Part shown: piece by piece, positions 16,006-24,352 of the stretch
Layout of the letters: each line of letters opens with the position of its first letter
How positions within the stretch are numbered: position 1 is the stretch's first letter
DNA from: an uncultured Bacteroidota bacterium
GTDB lineage: Bacteria; Bacteroidota; Ignavibacteria; UBA10030; UBA8401
NCBI GenBank assembly: GCA_937920105.1
Contig: CALETH010000131.1
Location: 7,219-71,218, forward strand
Length of the DNA stretch: 64,000 bases
Direction of reading: 5' to 3'
Notes under the pieces: generated by a model
The model's input: the letters and a program-made list of their open reading frames with translations, nothing else
Database searches by the model: none
Told to the model about the DNA's origin: nothing
Made by a program: the position numbers and the translations under genes

Positions 16006-18030
16006 ATGAAAAACAAATTTTTCATATATTATATAATTGCATTATTAATAATGCCAATAACCAGTCCCGCTCAATGGGCAAAAAATATAGGTGGTAATGC
16101 TAGTGATAGAGGTAGTAGTATTGCTAATGATGGTAATGGAAATGTGTATATAACAGGGTCTTTTCGTGGGACAGCAGATTTTGATACAGGTCCAGGAACG
16201 ACAAACTTGATTGGGAAAGGTTGGACTGACATATATTTTGCAAAATACGATGTTTCCGGTTTATTATTGTGGGCAAAAAGTGTTGGGAGTACTAATTCTG
16301 ATGGAGGTAATAGTATTGCTGTCGATGGTAGTGGAGATGTGTATGTAACAGGTTCCTTTGAAGGAATGGCAGATTTTGACCCTGGAGTAGGAACAACAAA
16401 TTTGCCTTGGGTTGGTGGTGACGATATCTTTTTTGCAAAATACAAATCTAGTGACGGTTCGCTTATTTGGGCAAAAAGTATTGGTGCTGCTAATGGTGCT
16501 TCCGAGGGTGGTAATAGTATTGCCATAGATGGAAGTGGAAATGTCTACATAACAGGTATATTTTATGGAACAGTAGATTTTGACCCAGGGCCAGGAACAA
16601 CAAATTTAACAAGTGCTGGATATGATATATTTTTTGCGAAATATAGTGGGAATGATGGTTCACTTATATGGGCAAAAAGTGTTGGTGGTACTACTGATAA
16701 TGATAAAGGTAATAGTGTTGCTATAGATGGTAGTGGAAATGTCTATATAACAGGACATTTTTTTGGCACAGTAGATTTTGACCCAGGTTCAGGAACTGCA
16801 AATTTAACGAGTGTTGGTAATTATGATATCTTTTTCGCGAAATATAGTGGTAATGACGGTTCGCTTATATGGGCAAAAAGTATTGGTGGTGCTAGTATTG
16901 ATTATTGTAGCGATATTGTTGTAGATGGTAGTGCAAATGTATATTTAACTGGATATTTTGATTATACAGCAGATTTTGACCCCAGTGCTGGAGTCGCAAA
17001 TTTGACAAGTGTTGGTTATGACATTTTTTTTGCCAAATATAACTCTACGGGTTCGCTTTTATGGGTAAAAGGTATAGGGGGTGGTGGTACTGATGGTAGC
17101 GCTAGTATAGATATAGATGGAAGTGGAAATGTGTATGTAACAGGTTCTTTTCAAGGAGCGGTAGATTTTGACCCTGGAGTAGGAACGACAAGTTTAACTA
17201 GTGTTGGTGGTTCCGATATCTTTTTTGCGAAATATAATTCTACTGGTTCATTTGTGTGGGAAAAAAAAATTGGAAGTGGCGGTGACGATTTTGGTACTAG
17301 TCTTGCCTTAGATGGCAGTGGAAATGCCTATACAACAGGATATTTTAATGGAACAGCCGATTTTGACCCATCAACCAATGCAGCCGATACATTAAAATTA
17401 ACCAGCAGTGATGATGATATCTTTTTTGCAAAATATAGAACTATTGATGGTCTTCTTCCCGTAGAACTTACCTCATTTACAGCAACATCAAAAAATAGTG
17501 CTGTAGAGTTATCATGGAGTACAGTGAGTGAAATAAATAATTTTGGATTTGAAATTGAGAAAGCAGAAATCCATAATCAATCATCAGAAAAACAGTGGAA
17601 AAAAATTAGTTTTGTACAGGGAAACGGAACAAGCAATATCCAACACCATTACACATTTATTGATAAAAATGTTACTACAGGAAAATTTATATATCGATTA
17701 AAACAAATTGATATGGATGGAAAGTTTACGTACAGCGAAGAAATAGAAGGAAATGCAGAAATTCCAAAAGAGATAACATTATCCCAAAATTATCCAAACC
17801 CCTTTAATCCTGTAACAACAATTAATTATGAAATCCCACAAACCGGAAAAGTGTATTTAAAAGTGTACAATGTGTTAGGAGAAGAAGTCGCAACACTGGT
17901 GAATGGAATGCAGGAAGCGGGAAGATATTCTACACAATTTGACGCATCGAAATATTCTTCTGGAATATATTTTTATAAACTCACATCGAATAATTATATA
18001 TTAGTAAAATCAATGGTATTGGTGAAATAA
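16006..18030 (+). CDS. Secreted beta-propeller-type repeat protein with T9SS sorting domain
   Basis: 674 residues. Signal peptide 1-22 (ending SPAQ). Then seven tandem units of about 50 residues of the SBBP type, each holding a GNVYITGSF-like strand, a FDPG.GTTNL loop, DIFFAKY and LIWAKS; together they should build a beta-propeller or solenoid. A LPVELTSFTA domain follows (about 485-590), and the last 80 residues form a type IX secretion sorting domain (LSQNYPNPFNPVTTINYEI to a final MVLVK). The protein is exported through T9SS and anchored or released at the surface. Its position between nuoA and nuoB is unexpected; it has its own ribosome site but no obvious terminator. Confidence 0.92.
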   Translation: MKNKFFIYYIIALLIMPITSPAQWAKNIGGNASDRGSSIANDGNGNVYITGSFRGTADFDTGPGTTNLIGKGWTDIYFAKYDVSGLLLWAKSVGSTNSDGGNSIAVDGSGDVYVTGSFEGMADFDPGVGTTNLPWVGGDDIFFAKYKSSDGSLIWAKSIGAANGASEGGNSIAIDGSGNVYITGIFYGTVDFDPGPGTTNLTSAGYDIFFAKYSGNDGSLIWAKSVGGTTDNDKGNSVAIDGSGNVYITGHFFGTVDFDPGSGTANLTSVGNYDIFFAKYSGNDGSLIWAKSIGGASIDYCSDIVVDGSANVYLTGYFDYTADFDPSAGVANLTSVGYDIFFAKYNSTGSLLWVKGIGGGGTDGSASIDIDGSGNVYVTGSFQGAVDFDPGVGTTSLTSVGGSDIFFAKYNSTGSFVWEKKIGSGGDDFGTSLALDGSGNAYTTGYFNGTADFDPSTNAADTLKLTSSDDDIFFAKYRTIDGLLPVELTSFTATSKNSAVELSWSTVSEINNFGFEIEKAEIHNQSSEKQWKKISFVQGNGTSNIQHHYTFIDKNVTTGKFIYRLKQIDMDGKFTYSEEIEGNAEIPKEITLSQNYPNPFNPVTTINYEIPQTGKVYLKVYNVLGEEVATLVNGMQEAGRYSTQFDASKYSSGIYFYKLTSNNYILVKSMVLVK

Positions 18031-18037
18031 ATTCATA

Positions 18038-18086
18038 AACCCTGCCATAGTTAGAGACCTGTCAAGTTTAAAAACTTGACAAGTCT
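18038..18086. repeat. Composite repeat: ccctgccag fragment fused to a tgtcaag palindrome
   Basis: AACCCTGCCATAGTT is half of the unit seen at 6098-6141. It abuts AGACCTGTCAAGTTT...AAACTTGACAAGTCT, a 15-bp stem with one mismatch. The two families joined here suggests insertion of one into the other. Confidence 0.65.
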
Positions 18087-18097
18087 AATAAAAAATC

Positions 18098-18592
18098 ATG
18101 GGACTTCTTGATAAACAAATTAACAGCAGCAATATCGTCATCACATCGTTAGATAATTTGATGAATTGGGCAAGACTTTCTTCTCTTTGGCAAATGCAAT
18201 TTGGATTAGCATGTTGTGCAATAGAAATGATGGGAGCAGCAGCATCAAATTATGATATTATGCGTTTCGGAGTTATTCCGCGAGCAACCCCACGTCAATG
18301 TGATGTGATGATTGTTTCCGGAACGGTAACCTTAAAAATGGCATCACGTGTGAAACGTTTGTATGACCAAATGTCTGAACCACGTTATGTTATTTCTATG
18401 GGAAGTTGTTCTAATTGCGGAGGTCCATATTGGGAACACGGTTATCATGTGTTGAAAGGAGTGGATAGAGTAATTCCTGTAGATGTGTACGTTCCCGGAT
18501 GTCCGCCAAGACCAGAAGCATTGTTGGAAGGTGTCATTAAATTACAAGAAAAAATTCGCAGTGAAGGTGTTGGAAAGAAGAAAGTAGCGTAA
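18098..18592 (+). CDS. nuoB: NADH-quinone oxidoreductase subunit B
   Basis: Carries iron-sulfur cluster N2, the last electron carrier before quinone. 164 residues. All four ligands are visible: adjacent Cys39-Cys40 (GLACCAIEMM), Cys104 (MGSCSNCGGPYW) and Cys134 (VPGCPPRPEALLEG). A Lys-rich tail ends the protein. HicBA lies directly downstream, before nuoC. Confidence 0.98.
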   Translation: MGLLDKQINSSNIVITSLDNLMNWARLSSLWQMQFGLACCAIEMMGAAASNYDIMRFGVIPRATPRQCDVMIVSGTVTLKMASRVKRLYDQMSEPRYVISMGSCSNCGGPYWEHGYHVLKGVDRVIPVDVYVPGCPPRPEALLEGVIKLQEKIRSEGVGKKKVA

Positions 18593-18623
18593 TTTTTTTT
18601 ATTGATAATAAAAAGGTATTATT

Positions 18624-18830
18624 ATGAAATTTACTATCACAATCAATCGTGATGAAGATGGGATGTATATTGCAGAATGTCCATCTATTCCAGGTTGCTT
18701 TAGTCAAGGAAAAACCGAAGAAGAAGCACAAAAAAATATTCAAGAGGCAATCAAAGAATGTTTAGATGTGCGAGCAGAAAAAGGAATGCCCTTAACTATT
18801 TCCACTCGCCAAGTTGAGGTTGCTATTTAA
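18624..18830 (+). CDS. hicB: HicB-family antitoxin
   Basis: 68 residues: the RNase H-like HicB fold (MKFTITINRDEDGMYIAECPSIPGCFSQG, then EEEAQKNIQEAIKECLD), which binds and neutralises HicA. The C-terminal DNA-binding extension seen in longer HicB proteins is absent. It shares one base with the hicA start (TAATG), so the two are coupled. The order hicB-hicA is the reverse of the classical one but frequent in this short-HicB group. Both genes are inside the nuo locus. Confidence 0.92.
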   Translation: MKFTITINRDEDGMYIAECPSIPGCFSQGKTEEEAQKNIQEAIKECLDVRAEKGMPLTISTRQVEVAI

Positions 18831-19060
18831 TGCCCCAAGTGCCACTTCTTCGTCCAAAAGATATTATTAAAGTTTTTGAAAAACTTGGCTGGGAAGTTGT
18901 ACGTCAACGAGGAAGTCATATCATTCTTACCAAAGAAGGGAGTATTTCAACATTGTCAGTTCCTAATCATTCTGAAGTTGCTCGTGGTACATTAAGAGGT
19001 CTTATTCAAAAAGCAGGAATAACAATAGAACACTTTATCGAAGTTTTACAAACGTTATGA
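18830..19060 (+). CDS. hicA: HicA-family mRNA interferase toxin
   Basis: 76 residues with the double-stranded RNA-binding-like HicA core: LRPKDIIKVFEKLGWEVVRQRGSHIIL, with the catalytic His in GSHIIL, then SVPNHSEVARGTLRGLIQKAGI. It cleaves mRNA when free of HicB. Its last four bases (ATGA) contain the nuoC start codon, so toxin and respiratory subunit translation overlap physically. Confidence 0.93.
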   Translation: MPQVPLLRPKDIIKVFEKLGWEVVRQRGSHIILTKEGSISTLSVPNHSEVARGTLRGLIQKAGITIEHFIEVLQTL

Positions 19061-19533
19061 TTACTCCACAAGAAGTATTTGATATACTACAATCCAAGTT
19101 TGGTGAGAAAATTTTGGAGTTACAACTTCAAACACATAATCCATTTATAAAAATTTCATCAGATGGATTATTAGAAATTGCACAATTTCTTCGAGATGAT
19201 GAACGATTTCAATTTGATTATCTTTCTTGCCTTTCAGGGATGGATTATGAAAAAACGCTTGGAGTTGTGTATCATCTTTTTTCTATGAAAAAAAAACATA
19301 AGATTGTTATCAAGGTTGAAGTGTCAAAAGAAAATCCGATAATTCCATCCGTAGAAAAAATTTGGAAAACCGCAAACTGGCACGAACGCGAAGCATACGA
19401 TTTATTTGGAATTATTTTTTCTGAACATCCGGATTTACGACGGATTCTTTTACCGTATGATTGGGAAGGACATCCACTACGAAAAGATTATCAAGTTCCG
19501 GAATATTATAATGGAATGAAAGTTCCGTATTAA
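19057..19533 (+). CDS. nuoC: NADH-quinone oxidoreductase subunit C
   Basis: Peripheral-arm subunit. 158 residues, the separate NuoC form and not the NuoCD fusion. Family signature WHEREAYDLFGIIFSEHPDLRRILLPYDWEGHPLRKDY split over residues 108-148. The start ATG at 19057 overlaps the hicA stop. A gap of 859 nt with two cargo genes separates it from nuoD. Confidence 0.97.
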   Translation: MITPQEVFDILQSKFGEKILELQLQTHNPFIKISSDGLLEIAQFLRDDERFQFDYLSCLSGMDYEKTLGVVYHLFSMKKKHKIVIKVEVSKENPIIPSVEKIWKTANWHEREAYDLFGIIFSEHPDLRRILLPYDWEGHPLRKDYQVPEYYNGMKVPY

Positions 19534-19542
19534 AAATATTTT

Positions 19543-19809
19543 ATGAAATATCTCCTATGGTTTTTTGTCGCTATTAATGCAGCAATCGGAATTAAATACC
19601 TTTTGAGTTCTTTTGGTGTATTCAAAATGCGATATTATCCATTTATTACAGAATTTATTTTTGCTGTTGTACTGCTTGGTACGGCTGCGGTGGCATTATA
19701 TATTTATCATTATAAAGAAATCATGTGGTTATCATTTCTTATTGTTTGTTCACCACTTATGCTTTTGTGTATAGTAGTATTTTTTTCAATGGTAACAGGT
19801 AAATATTAA
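19543..19809 (+). CDS. Small integral membrane protein, unknown
   Basis: 88 residues with three hydrophobic stretches (about 3-22, 31-52 and 61-83), little else and no recognisable family. It begins 9 nt after nuoC and is therefore probably translated from the nuo mRNA. The membrane topology would allow it to be an accessory subunit of complex I, but nothing in the sequence proves this. Confidence 0.65.
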   Translation: MKYLLWFFVAINAAIGIKYLLSSFGVFKMRYYPFITEFIFAVVLLGTAAVALYIYHYKEIMWLSFLIVCSPLMLLCIVVFFSMVTGKY

Positions 19810-19855
19810 CTTATAAACTATATTTTTATCAACTAATTATACAGGGAGTTATAAT

Positions 19856-20377
19856 ATGAAAAGCATGTTCTTCGTCATCGCAATTATTTTTTTCACACTT
19901 CCAATCTATGCACAAGTACAAGTAGAGGAAGGTCAGGAAGATGAATGCTATCAAGAAATTATTCAAGATATGAACAAAGAAATAGCAGAAGCACCAACGA
20001 ACGCAGAGTTGTATATCACACGTGGCAATGCGAAATATTATTTAGATGATTTTCGTGGAGCAATGTCTGACTACAAACAAGCATTAGAAAATAATGAAAG
20101 TTCTGCAGAAGCATATTGCCGGCTTGGAATGGTGAAGTTGCAATTTCTCAATCAATTTGAAGAATCGCTTGCAGATTTTGAAAAATCCATTGAGTTAAAT
20201 GAAAAATATGCTCTTGCGTATTATGGTAGAGGTTTAGCAAAAATTGCCAAACAAGAAGATGATAAAGAAGGCGGTTGTGCAGATTTAAGCAAAGCCGGAG
20301 AATTAGGAGAAATCAAAGCATATCAAGCATTAAAAAATTTGTGTAAAAGTTCTAAAGATGTAGCAAAAGAAGAATAA
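19856..20377 (+). CDS. Periplasmic TPR protein
   Basis: 173 residues. Signal peptide 1-20 (MKSMFFVIAIIFFTLPIYAQ). Three TPR units follow: NAELYITRGNAKYYLDDFRGAMSDYKQALE, SAEAYCRLGMVKLQFLNQFEESLADFEKSIE and ALAYYGRGLAKIAKQEDD. The last unit ends in the Sel1-like GGCADLSKAGELGEIKAYQAL. Two Cys outside the TPR core could form a disulfide in the periplasm. GGGAG precedes the start. It lies between nuoC and nuoD, 15 nt before the latter. Confidence 0.82.
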   Translation: MKSMFFVIAIIFFTLPIYAQVQVEEGQEDECYQEIIQDMNKEIAEAPTNAELYITRGNAKYYLDDFRGAMSDYKQALENNESSAEAYCRLGMVKLQFLNQFEESLADFEKSIELNEKYALAYYGRGLAKIAKQEDDKEGGCADLSKAGELGEIKAYQALKNLCKSSKDVAKEE

Positions 20378-20392
20378 ATTTTACATATCTGC

Positions 20393-21547
20393 ATGTCTAA
20401 AGGAGCGCATCTACATAACATTGCAACAAAAAATCTTCGTACCGAGGAAATGGTTCTCAATATGGGACCGCAACATCCATCAACGCATGGGGTGCTGCGG
20501 CTTGAACTTCTTGTTGATGGAGAAATTGTTGTTGATGTCATTCCCCACATAGGTTACCTTCATCGCTGTTTTGAAAAACACGCCGAACAAATGCTCAACT
20601 ATCAACAAATCATTCCGTATGTTGATAGGATGGATTATGTTGCTTCCATGACGAATGAGTTTGCATTTGTTACCGCCGCAGAAAAACTTTTCAATATTCA
20701 AGTTCCCGAACGAGTAGAATACATTCGCGTAATTATGGCGGAGTTGCAACGCATCGCCAGTCATCTTATTGCTGTTGGAACCTACGGAATTGATATTGGA
20801 GCGTTCACACCATTTTTATATTGTTTCCGTGACCGCGAAAAAATTTTAGATTTATTTGAGATGACCTCCGGTGCACGGCTTCTTTACAATTATATGTGCA
20901 TTGGCGGATTGTATCATGATTTGCCAAATGGATTTATTGAAAAAGCAAAAGAATTTTGTCAATACTTTAGAAAACAATTAAAAGATTTTAATGATTTATT
21001 GACATACAATGAAATTTTTATAAACCGAACAGCAAATGTGGGAATCCTTCCTGTAGATGTTGGTATTAATTATGCATGCAGTGGTCCAATGTTGCGGGGT
21101 TCCGGTGTAGATTGGGATTTGCGCCGTGATGACCCATATTCAATTTATCATAAATTGGAATGGGAAGTTTGTGTTGCAAAAGGGGAAGTGGGAAAGATTG
21201 GTGATTGTTGGAATAGACATTTTGTGCGTGTGCGAGAAATGGAGCAAAGCATTCTTATAATAGAGCAAGCGTTGGCACAACTTCCGGAAGGAGATGTGAA
21301 ATCCGCAATTCCTAAAAGAATACGACCGTTGCCTGCAGAAATTTACGTACGCACAGAAGCACCACGTGGAGAATTGGGATTTTATATTGTGAGTGATAAT
21401 TCTACATCACCGTACCGTGTGAAAGCACGTTCATCTGCATTTGTGAACTTGAGTGTGATTGCAGAAATTGCTCGTGGTGCAATGCTTGCCGATATGGTTG
21501 CCATTATCGGAAGTATTGATATTGTGTTGGGTGAAGTGGATAGATGA
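20393..21547 (+). CDS. nuoD: NADH-quinone oxidoreductase subunit D
   Basis: Forms the quinone-binding cavity with NuoB. 384 residues, related to the NiFe hydrogenase large subunit without metal ligands. Family signatures: NMGPQHPSTHGVLRLEL near residue 22 with the quinone-contacting His, HIGYLHRCFEKHAE, and the C-terminal APRGELGFYIVSDNSTSPYR. No NuoC fusion. The start at 20393 is preceded by no strong ribosome site; an in-frame ATG 18 codons later (at MVLNMGPQHP) is an alternative. Confidence 0.97.
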   Translation: MSKGAHLHNIATKNLRTEEMVLNMGPQHPSTHGVLRLELLVDGEIVVDVIPHIGYLHRCFEKHAEQMLNYQQIIPYVDRMDYVASMTNEFAFVTAAEKLFNIQVPERVEYIRVIMAELQRIASHLIAVGTYGIDIGAFTPFLYCFRDREKILDLFEMTSGARLLYNYMCIGGLYHDLPNGFIEKAKEFCQYFRKQLKDFNDLLTYNEIFINRTANVGILPVDVGINYACSGPMLRGSGVDWDLRRDDPYSIYHKLEWEVCVAKGEVGKIGDCWNRHFVRVREMEQSILIIEQALAQLPEGDVKSAIPKRIRPLPAEIYVRTEAPRGELGFYIVSDNSTSPYRVKARSSAFVNLSVIAEIARGAMLADMVAIIGSIDIVLGEVDR

Positions 21548-21620
21548 TGTTTAATGGAAAGTTGCAAATGAGGAATTGATAATATAAAAAATAATATACT
21601 TTTAAATAAGTGAGGTATTT

Positions 21621-21872
21621 ATGATAACAGCAAAAGAAGCCACACAAGCAGCAATAAAATATTTCCAAGAAGTTTTTAATGGCCGTTATGATAATTTAGC
21701 AGTAGAAGAAATCGAATTATCTTCTGATGAAAAATTTTGGTCTATTACACTTGGTTATAATATGATGTCAACAATGACAATGCTTGTACCTACATCGCAA
21801 CGAACATATAAAGAATTTAAAGTTTCTGCTGAAAGTGGTAAAGTTACTGCGATGAAAATCCATAATGTTTAA
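21621..21872 (+). CDS. Small unknown soluble protein
   Basis: 83 residues, no signal peptide or membrane segment. MITAKEATQAAIKYFQEVFNG, then VEEIELSSDEKFWSITLGY and a final strand-rich part AESGKVTAMKIHNV. The pattern (helix, then an antiparallel sheet with W.I.LGY) resembles PepSY/cystatin-like mini-domains of the kind that sit next to toxin genes, but I cannot assign a family. GAGGT stands 7 nt before the ATG. It is followed after 5 nt by the frameshifted PIN gene, so this could be that gene's partner. Confidence 0.65.
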   Translation: MITAKEATQAAIKYFQEVFNGRYDNLAVEEIELSSDEKFWSITLGYNMMSTMTMLVPTSQRTYKEFKVSAESGKVTAMKIHNV

Positions 21873-21877
21873 TATAT

Positions 21878-22388
21878 ATGGCGGATTATTATATTGAATT
21901 GTTAAAAAAATATTATTCTAAAGGTATACTTATAGATACAAATTTACTTTTGATATTTATTATTGGAATGTGTGATAAAAATTATATCGCAACATTTAAG
22001 CGAACAAAGACATTTTCGTCTGAAGATTATGATATTCTTTTTCATATACTTCAACCATTTTGTAAAATCATAACAACACCAAATATTCTTACAGAAGTTA
22101 GTAATCATCTCGGATTTTTAGAGGAGTCTTTGAAACAGAAAGTTTTGAAAACTTATTTCTAATAATATTAATTCTTATTTTGCGGAAAGTTATCATAAAA
22201 GCAATTTTCTTTCTTCAAAAGATTTTTTTCATAAATTTGGACTTACGGATTCCAGCATTATTGAAGAAGCAAAAAATAAGTATTTAGTTCTTACGGAAGA
22301 TTTAAAATTAACCAATTATCTCCAATACCAAAAAATAGATGTCATGAATTTTCATCATTTGCAAACAATAAATTGGTATTCAACATAA
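21878..22388 (+). pseudogene. PIN-domain protein gene broken by a frameshift
   Basis: The first frame encodes 94 residues with the PIN start KGILIDTNLLLIFIIG (first catalytic Asp) and TTPNILTEVSNHLG (conserved Glu). After KQKVLKT the frame closes at 22160. The frame continues in another phase as LISNNINSYFAESYHKSN, then GLTDSSIIEEAKNKYLVLTEDLKL, where the remaining acidic residues of a PIN fold stand, and stops at 22388. A single extra base near 22140-22155 explains the break. Complete, it would be an RNase of about 169 residues. The cause could be a real mutation or a sequencing error. Position: directly behind the small gene at 21621. Confidence 0.75.
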
Positions 22389-22423
22389 TATAAACCCATT
22401 TCACTCACTTAAATTTATCTATT

Positions 22424-23554
22424 ATGGAAAACTCATACACAGAAACAACATCAAAATCTTGGGGAAATAGAATAATGGAATCTCTCAAAGGGATTCTTTT
22501 CGGACTTCTTCTTGTTGCACTTGCATTTATCGTTTTATGGTGGAACGAAGGACGTGCCGTAAAAACTGCAAAAAGTTTAGAAGAAGGTGCATCCAGCGTT
22601 GTAACAATTTCTTCATCTGCTGTTGCAAAAGAAAACGAGCAAAAACTTGTTCATCTTACCGGAATGGCAACAACAAATGAAATATTAATTGATGCAGATT
22701 TTAAAATTTCTCTTCCTGCAATTAAACTTAGAAGAATTGTGGAAATGTATCAATGGAAAGAAGAAAAATCTGAAAAGAAAGAAAAGAAAATGGGCGGCTC
22801 GGAAGAAACGGTAACAACGTATTCTTATAAAAAAGTGTGGGATGATAATATTATTTCTTCTGAAAATTTTAAACAAAAAGAAGGACATACTAATCCAACA
22901 ACATTTCAATATTCTTCATCTGAAAAAATTGCACAAAATGTTCAAGTTGGTGGCTTTACACTTTCACCATCACTCATTCAAAAAATAAATAAATACGAAA
23001 AACTCAATCCGCAAACATTTGATTCTACACAAAAATCTTCGCAAGAAATTTATATTGGAAGAGGAAATATTAATTCACCGGAAATTGGAGATGTAAAAAT
23101 CTCTTTTGAAGCAGTAAAGCCAATCGAAGTAAGCATTGTTGCAAAACAAGTAGGAAATTCTTTTGAACCATATAAAGCAGAAGCCGGCGGTGAAGTAGAA
23201 TTACTGGAGTATGGAAATGTTCCTGCCGCAAAAATGTTTTCTGAAGCACAATCCACCAATACAACAATGACATGGATTTTCCGCATTGCTGGAATTGCAA
23301 TGATGTTTTTTGGAATTATGACAATTTTTAAACCACTCGTTACCGTTGCTGATGTGTTACCATTTCTCGGAAGTATATTAAATATGGGACTCGGAATTTT
23401 TTCTGCTGTAATTTCATTTTCATTAAGTTTTATTACCATTGCCCTTGCGTGGTTATTTTACCGTCCTGTGTTGGGAATTATTTTATTAGTTATTGGTATT
23501 GGAATTTTTGTGGGAATAAAATTTATTTCACCGAAAAAGAAAACAGCGAAATAA
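22424..23554 (+). CDS. TMEM43 family protein
   Basis: 376 residues. One membrane span near the N-terminus (about 21-43, ending WWNEGRAVK, the family's hallmark), a large external domain of about 240 residues, and three closely spaced spans in the last 100 residues (starting MTWIFRIAGIAMMFFGIM). This is the layout of TMEM43/LUMA homologues, whose bacterial role is not known. The basic Glu/Lys-rich insertion at 113-127 is a local oddity. It lies between nuoD and nuoH with no functional link to respiration evident. Confidence 0.88.
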   Translation: MENSYTETTSKSWGNRIMESLKGILFGLLLVALAFIVLWWNEGRAVKTAKSLEEGASSVVTISSSAVAKENEQKLVHLTGMATTNEILIDADFKISLPAIKLRRIVEMYQWKEEKSEKKEKKMGGSEETVTTYSYKKVWDDNIISSENFKQKEGHTNPTTFQYSSSEKIAQNVQVGGFTLSPSLIQKINKYEKLNPQTFDSTQKSSQEIYIGRGNINSPEIGDVKISFEAVKPIEVSIVAKQVGNSFEPYKAEAGGEVELLEYGNVPAAKMFSEAQSTNTTMTWIFRIAGIAMMFFGIMTIFKPLVTVADVLPFLGSILNMGLGIFSAVISFSLSFITIALAWLFYRPVLGIILLVIGIGIFVGIKFISPKKKTAK

Positions 23555-23563
23555 GATTTGTAG

Positions 23564-23583
23564 GGACGGTTGCAAAACCGTCC
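23564..23583. repeat. ggttgcaaaacc palindrome
   Basis: GGACGGTT-GCAA-AACCGTCC. The same core GGTTGCAAAACC with other flanks (GAATGGTTGCAAAACCATTC) stands at 1847-1866, behind the M3 peptidase. Both follow a stop codon and could be weak terminators. Confidence 0.55.
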
Positions 23584-23593
23584 TTGGAAATTT

Positions 23594-23704
23594 TTAGAGA
23601 AACGTTCCCTCTATTTTGAAAAAAATCCAAAAGATGGAAAATTGTGGAAGAAAATAAAAGACGAATTTCTTAAAGCAAAAAACTATAAGAGAATAGAAAA
23701 ATAG
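23594..23704 (+). pseudogene. Truncated duplicate of the addiction-module antitoxin
   Basis: 111 nt without a start codon that translate as LEKRSLYFEKNPKDGKLW...IKDEFLKAKNYKRIEK. They match the last 30 residues of the intact antitoxin encoded at 23795-24022 with only a few changes. DNA similarity is also high. It lies 90 nt upstream of the intact copy, with a tgtcaag palindrome between, so a tandem duplication followed by loss of the 5' half is likely. Confidence 0.8.
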
Positions 23705-23713
23705 AAACTGAAA

Positions 23714-23748
23714 TAAGATTTGTCTAGTTTCAAAAACTTGACAAATCT
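23714..23748. repeat. tgtcaag-type palindrome, degenerate
   Basis: AAGATTTGTCTAGTTTC followed by AAAAACTTGACAAATCTAA. One arm differs by a base or two from the perfect copies at 6184 and 25406. It separates the truncated from the intact antitoxin copy. Confidence 0.6.
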
Positions 23749-23794
23749 AATCATAGTAATCCTATAAATTAAGGTCAAATCAAGAGGCAAATGT

Positions 23795-24022
23795 ATGCAA
23801 ACACATCTTCGTAATAAAATAAATAAATTGAGCGTTTCTGAAAAAATTTTACTCGTTGAAGAACTTTGGGATGATATTGCTCGTAAGAATGAAACTTTTG
23901 AATTATCACAAAGTCAAAAAAGTGAATTAGAGAAACGCTCACTCTATTTTGAAAAAAATCCAGAAGGTGGAAAATTGTGGGAAGAAATAAAAGACGAATT
24001 TCTTAAAGGCAAAAAATTATAA
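23795..24022 (+). CDS. Addiction module antitoxin (Unstab_antitox family)
   Basis: 75 residues with the family motif LSVSEKILLVEELWDDIARKN and the C-terminal LEKRSLYFEKNPEGGKLWEEIKDEFL, the part that wraps around the toxin. Cytoplasmic and short-lived in characterised cases. It overlaps the following toxin by one base (TAATG). Together they form a complete type II module between TMEM43 and nuoH. Confidence 0.9.
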   Translation: MQTHLRNKINKLSVSEKILLVEELWDDIARKNETFELSQSQKSELEKRSLYFEKNPEGGKLWEEIKDEFLKGKKL

Positions 24023-24315
24023 TGTCTATTCGTTTTCATCCTGAATCTGAAAAAGAATTAAAAGAGTCCGTTTATTGGTATGAATATCAACGTAAAGGTC
24101 TTGGATTTGAATTTCTTTTTTGTGTTGATGAAGCCATAGAACAAATAAAAAATCGTCCTCAAATGTATCCACTCGTTACAGAAAAAACTCGTCGTATAGT
24201 TGTTAAAAGATTTCCCTTTGCTATTTTTTACGAAACAAATAAATCCAGTATTTATATTTTGGCTATTTTTCATTTACGACGCAATCCAAAAGAATGGAAA
24301 AATAGAAAATCATAG
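24022..24315 (+). CDS. RelE/ParE-family toxin
   Basis: 97 residues: IRFHPESEKELKESVYWYEYQRKGLGFEFL is the start of the plasmid-stabilisation/ParE pattern, followed by RPQMYPLVTEKTRRIVVKRFPFAIFYE and the last strand YILAIFHLRRNPKEW. The ParE branch (gyrase poison) is suggested by the His-rich C-terminus lacking RelE catalytic residues; the family alone does not settle the target. It is paired with the upstream antitoxin, and nuoH starts 37 nt later. Confidence 0.9.
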   Translation: MSIRFHPESEKELKESVYWYEYQRKGLGFEFLFCVDEAIEQIKNRPQMYPLVTEKTRRIVVKRFPFAIFYETNKSSIYILAIFHLRRNPKEWKNRKS

Positions 24316-24352
24316 TCATATCATTACAATCCTATAAATCATAGTTTAAGCC

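Noticed and set aside
16071..16526. 151-codon minus-strand ORF over the T9SS gene
   Set aside because: It consists of reverse translation of the repeats (PGS, TYTSPLPS), with no start signal.
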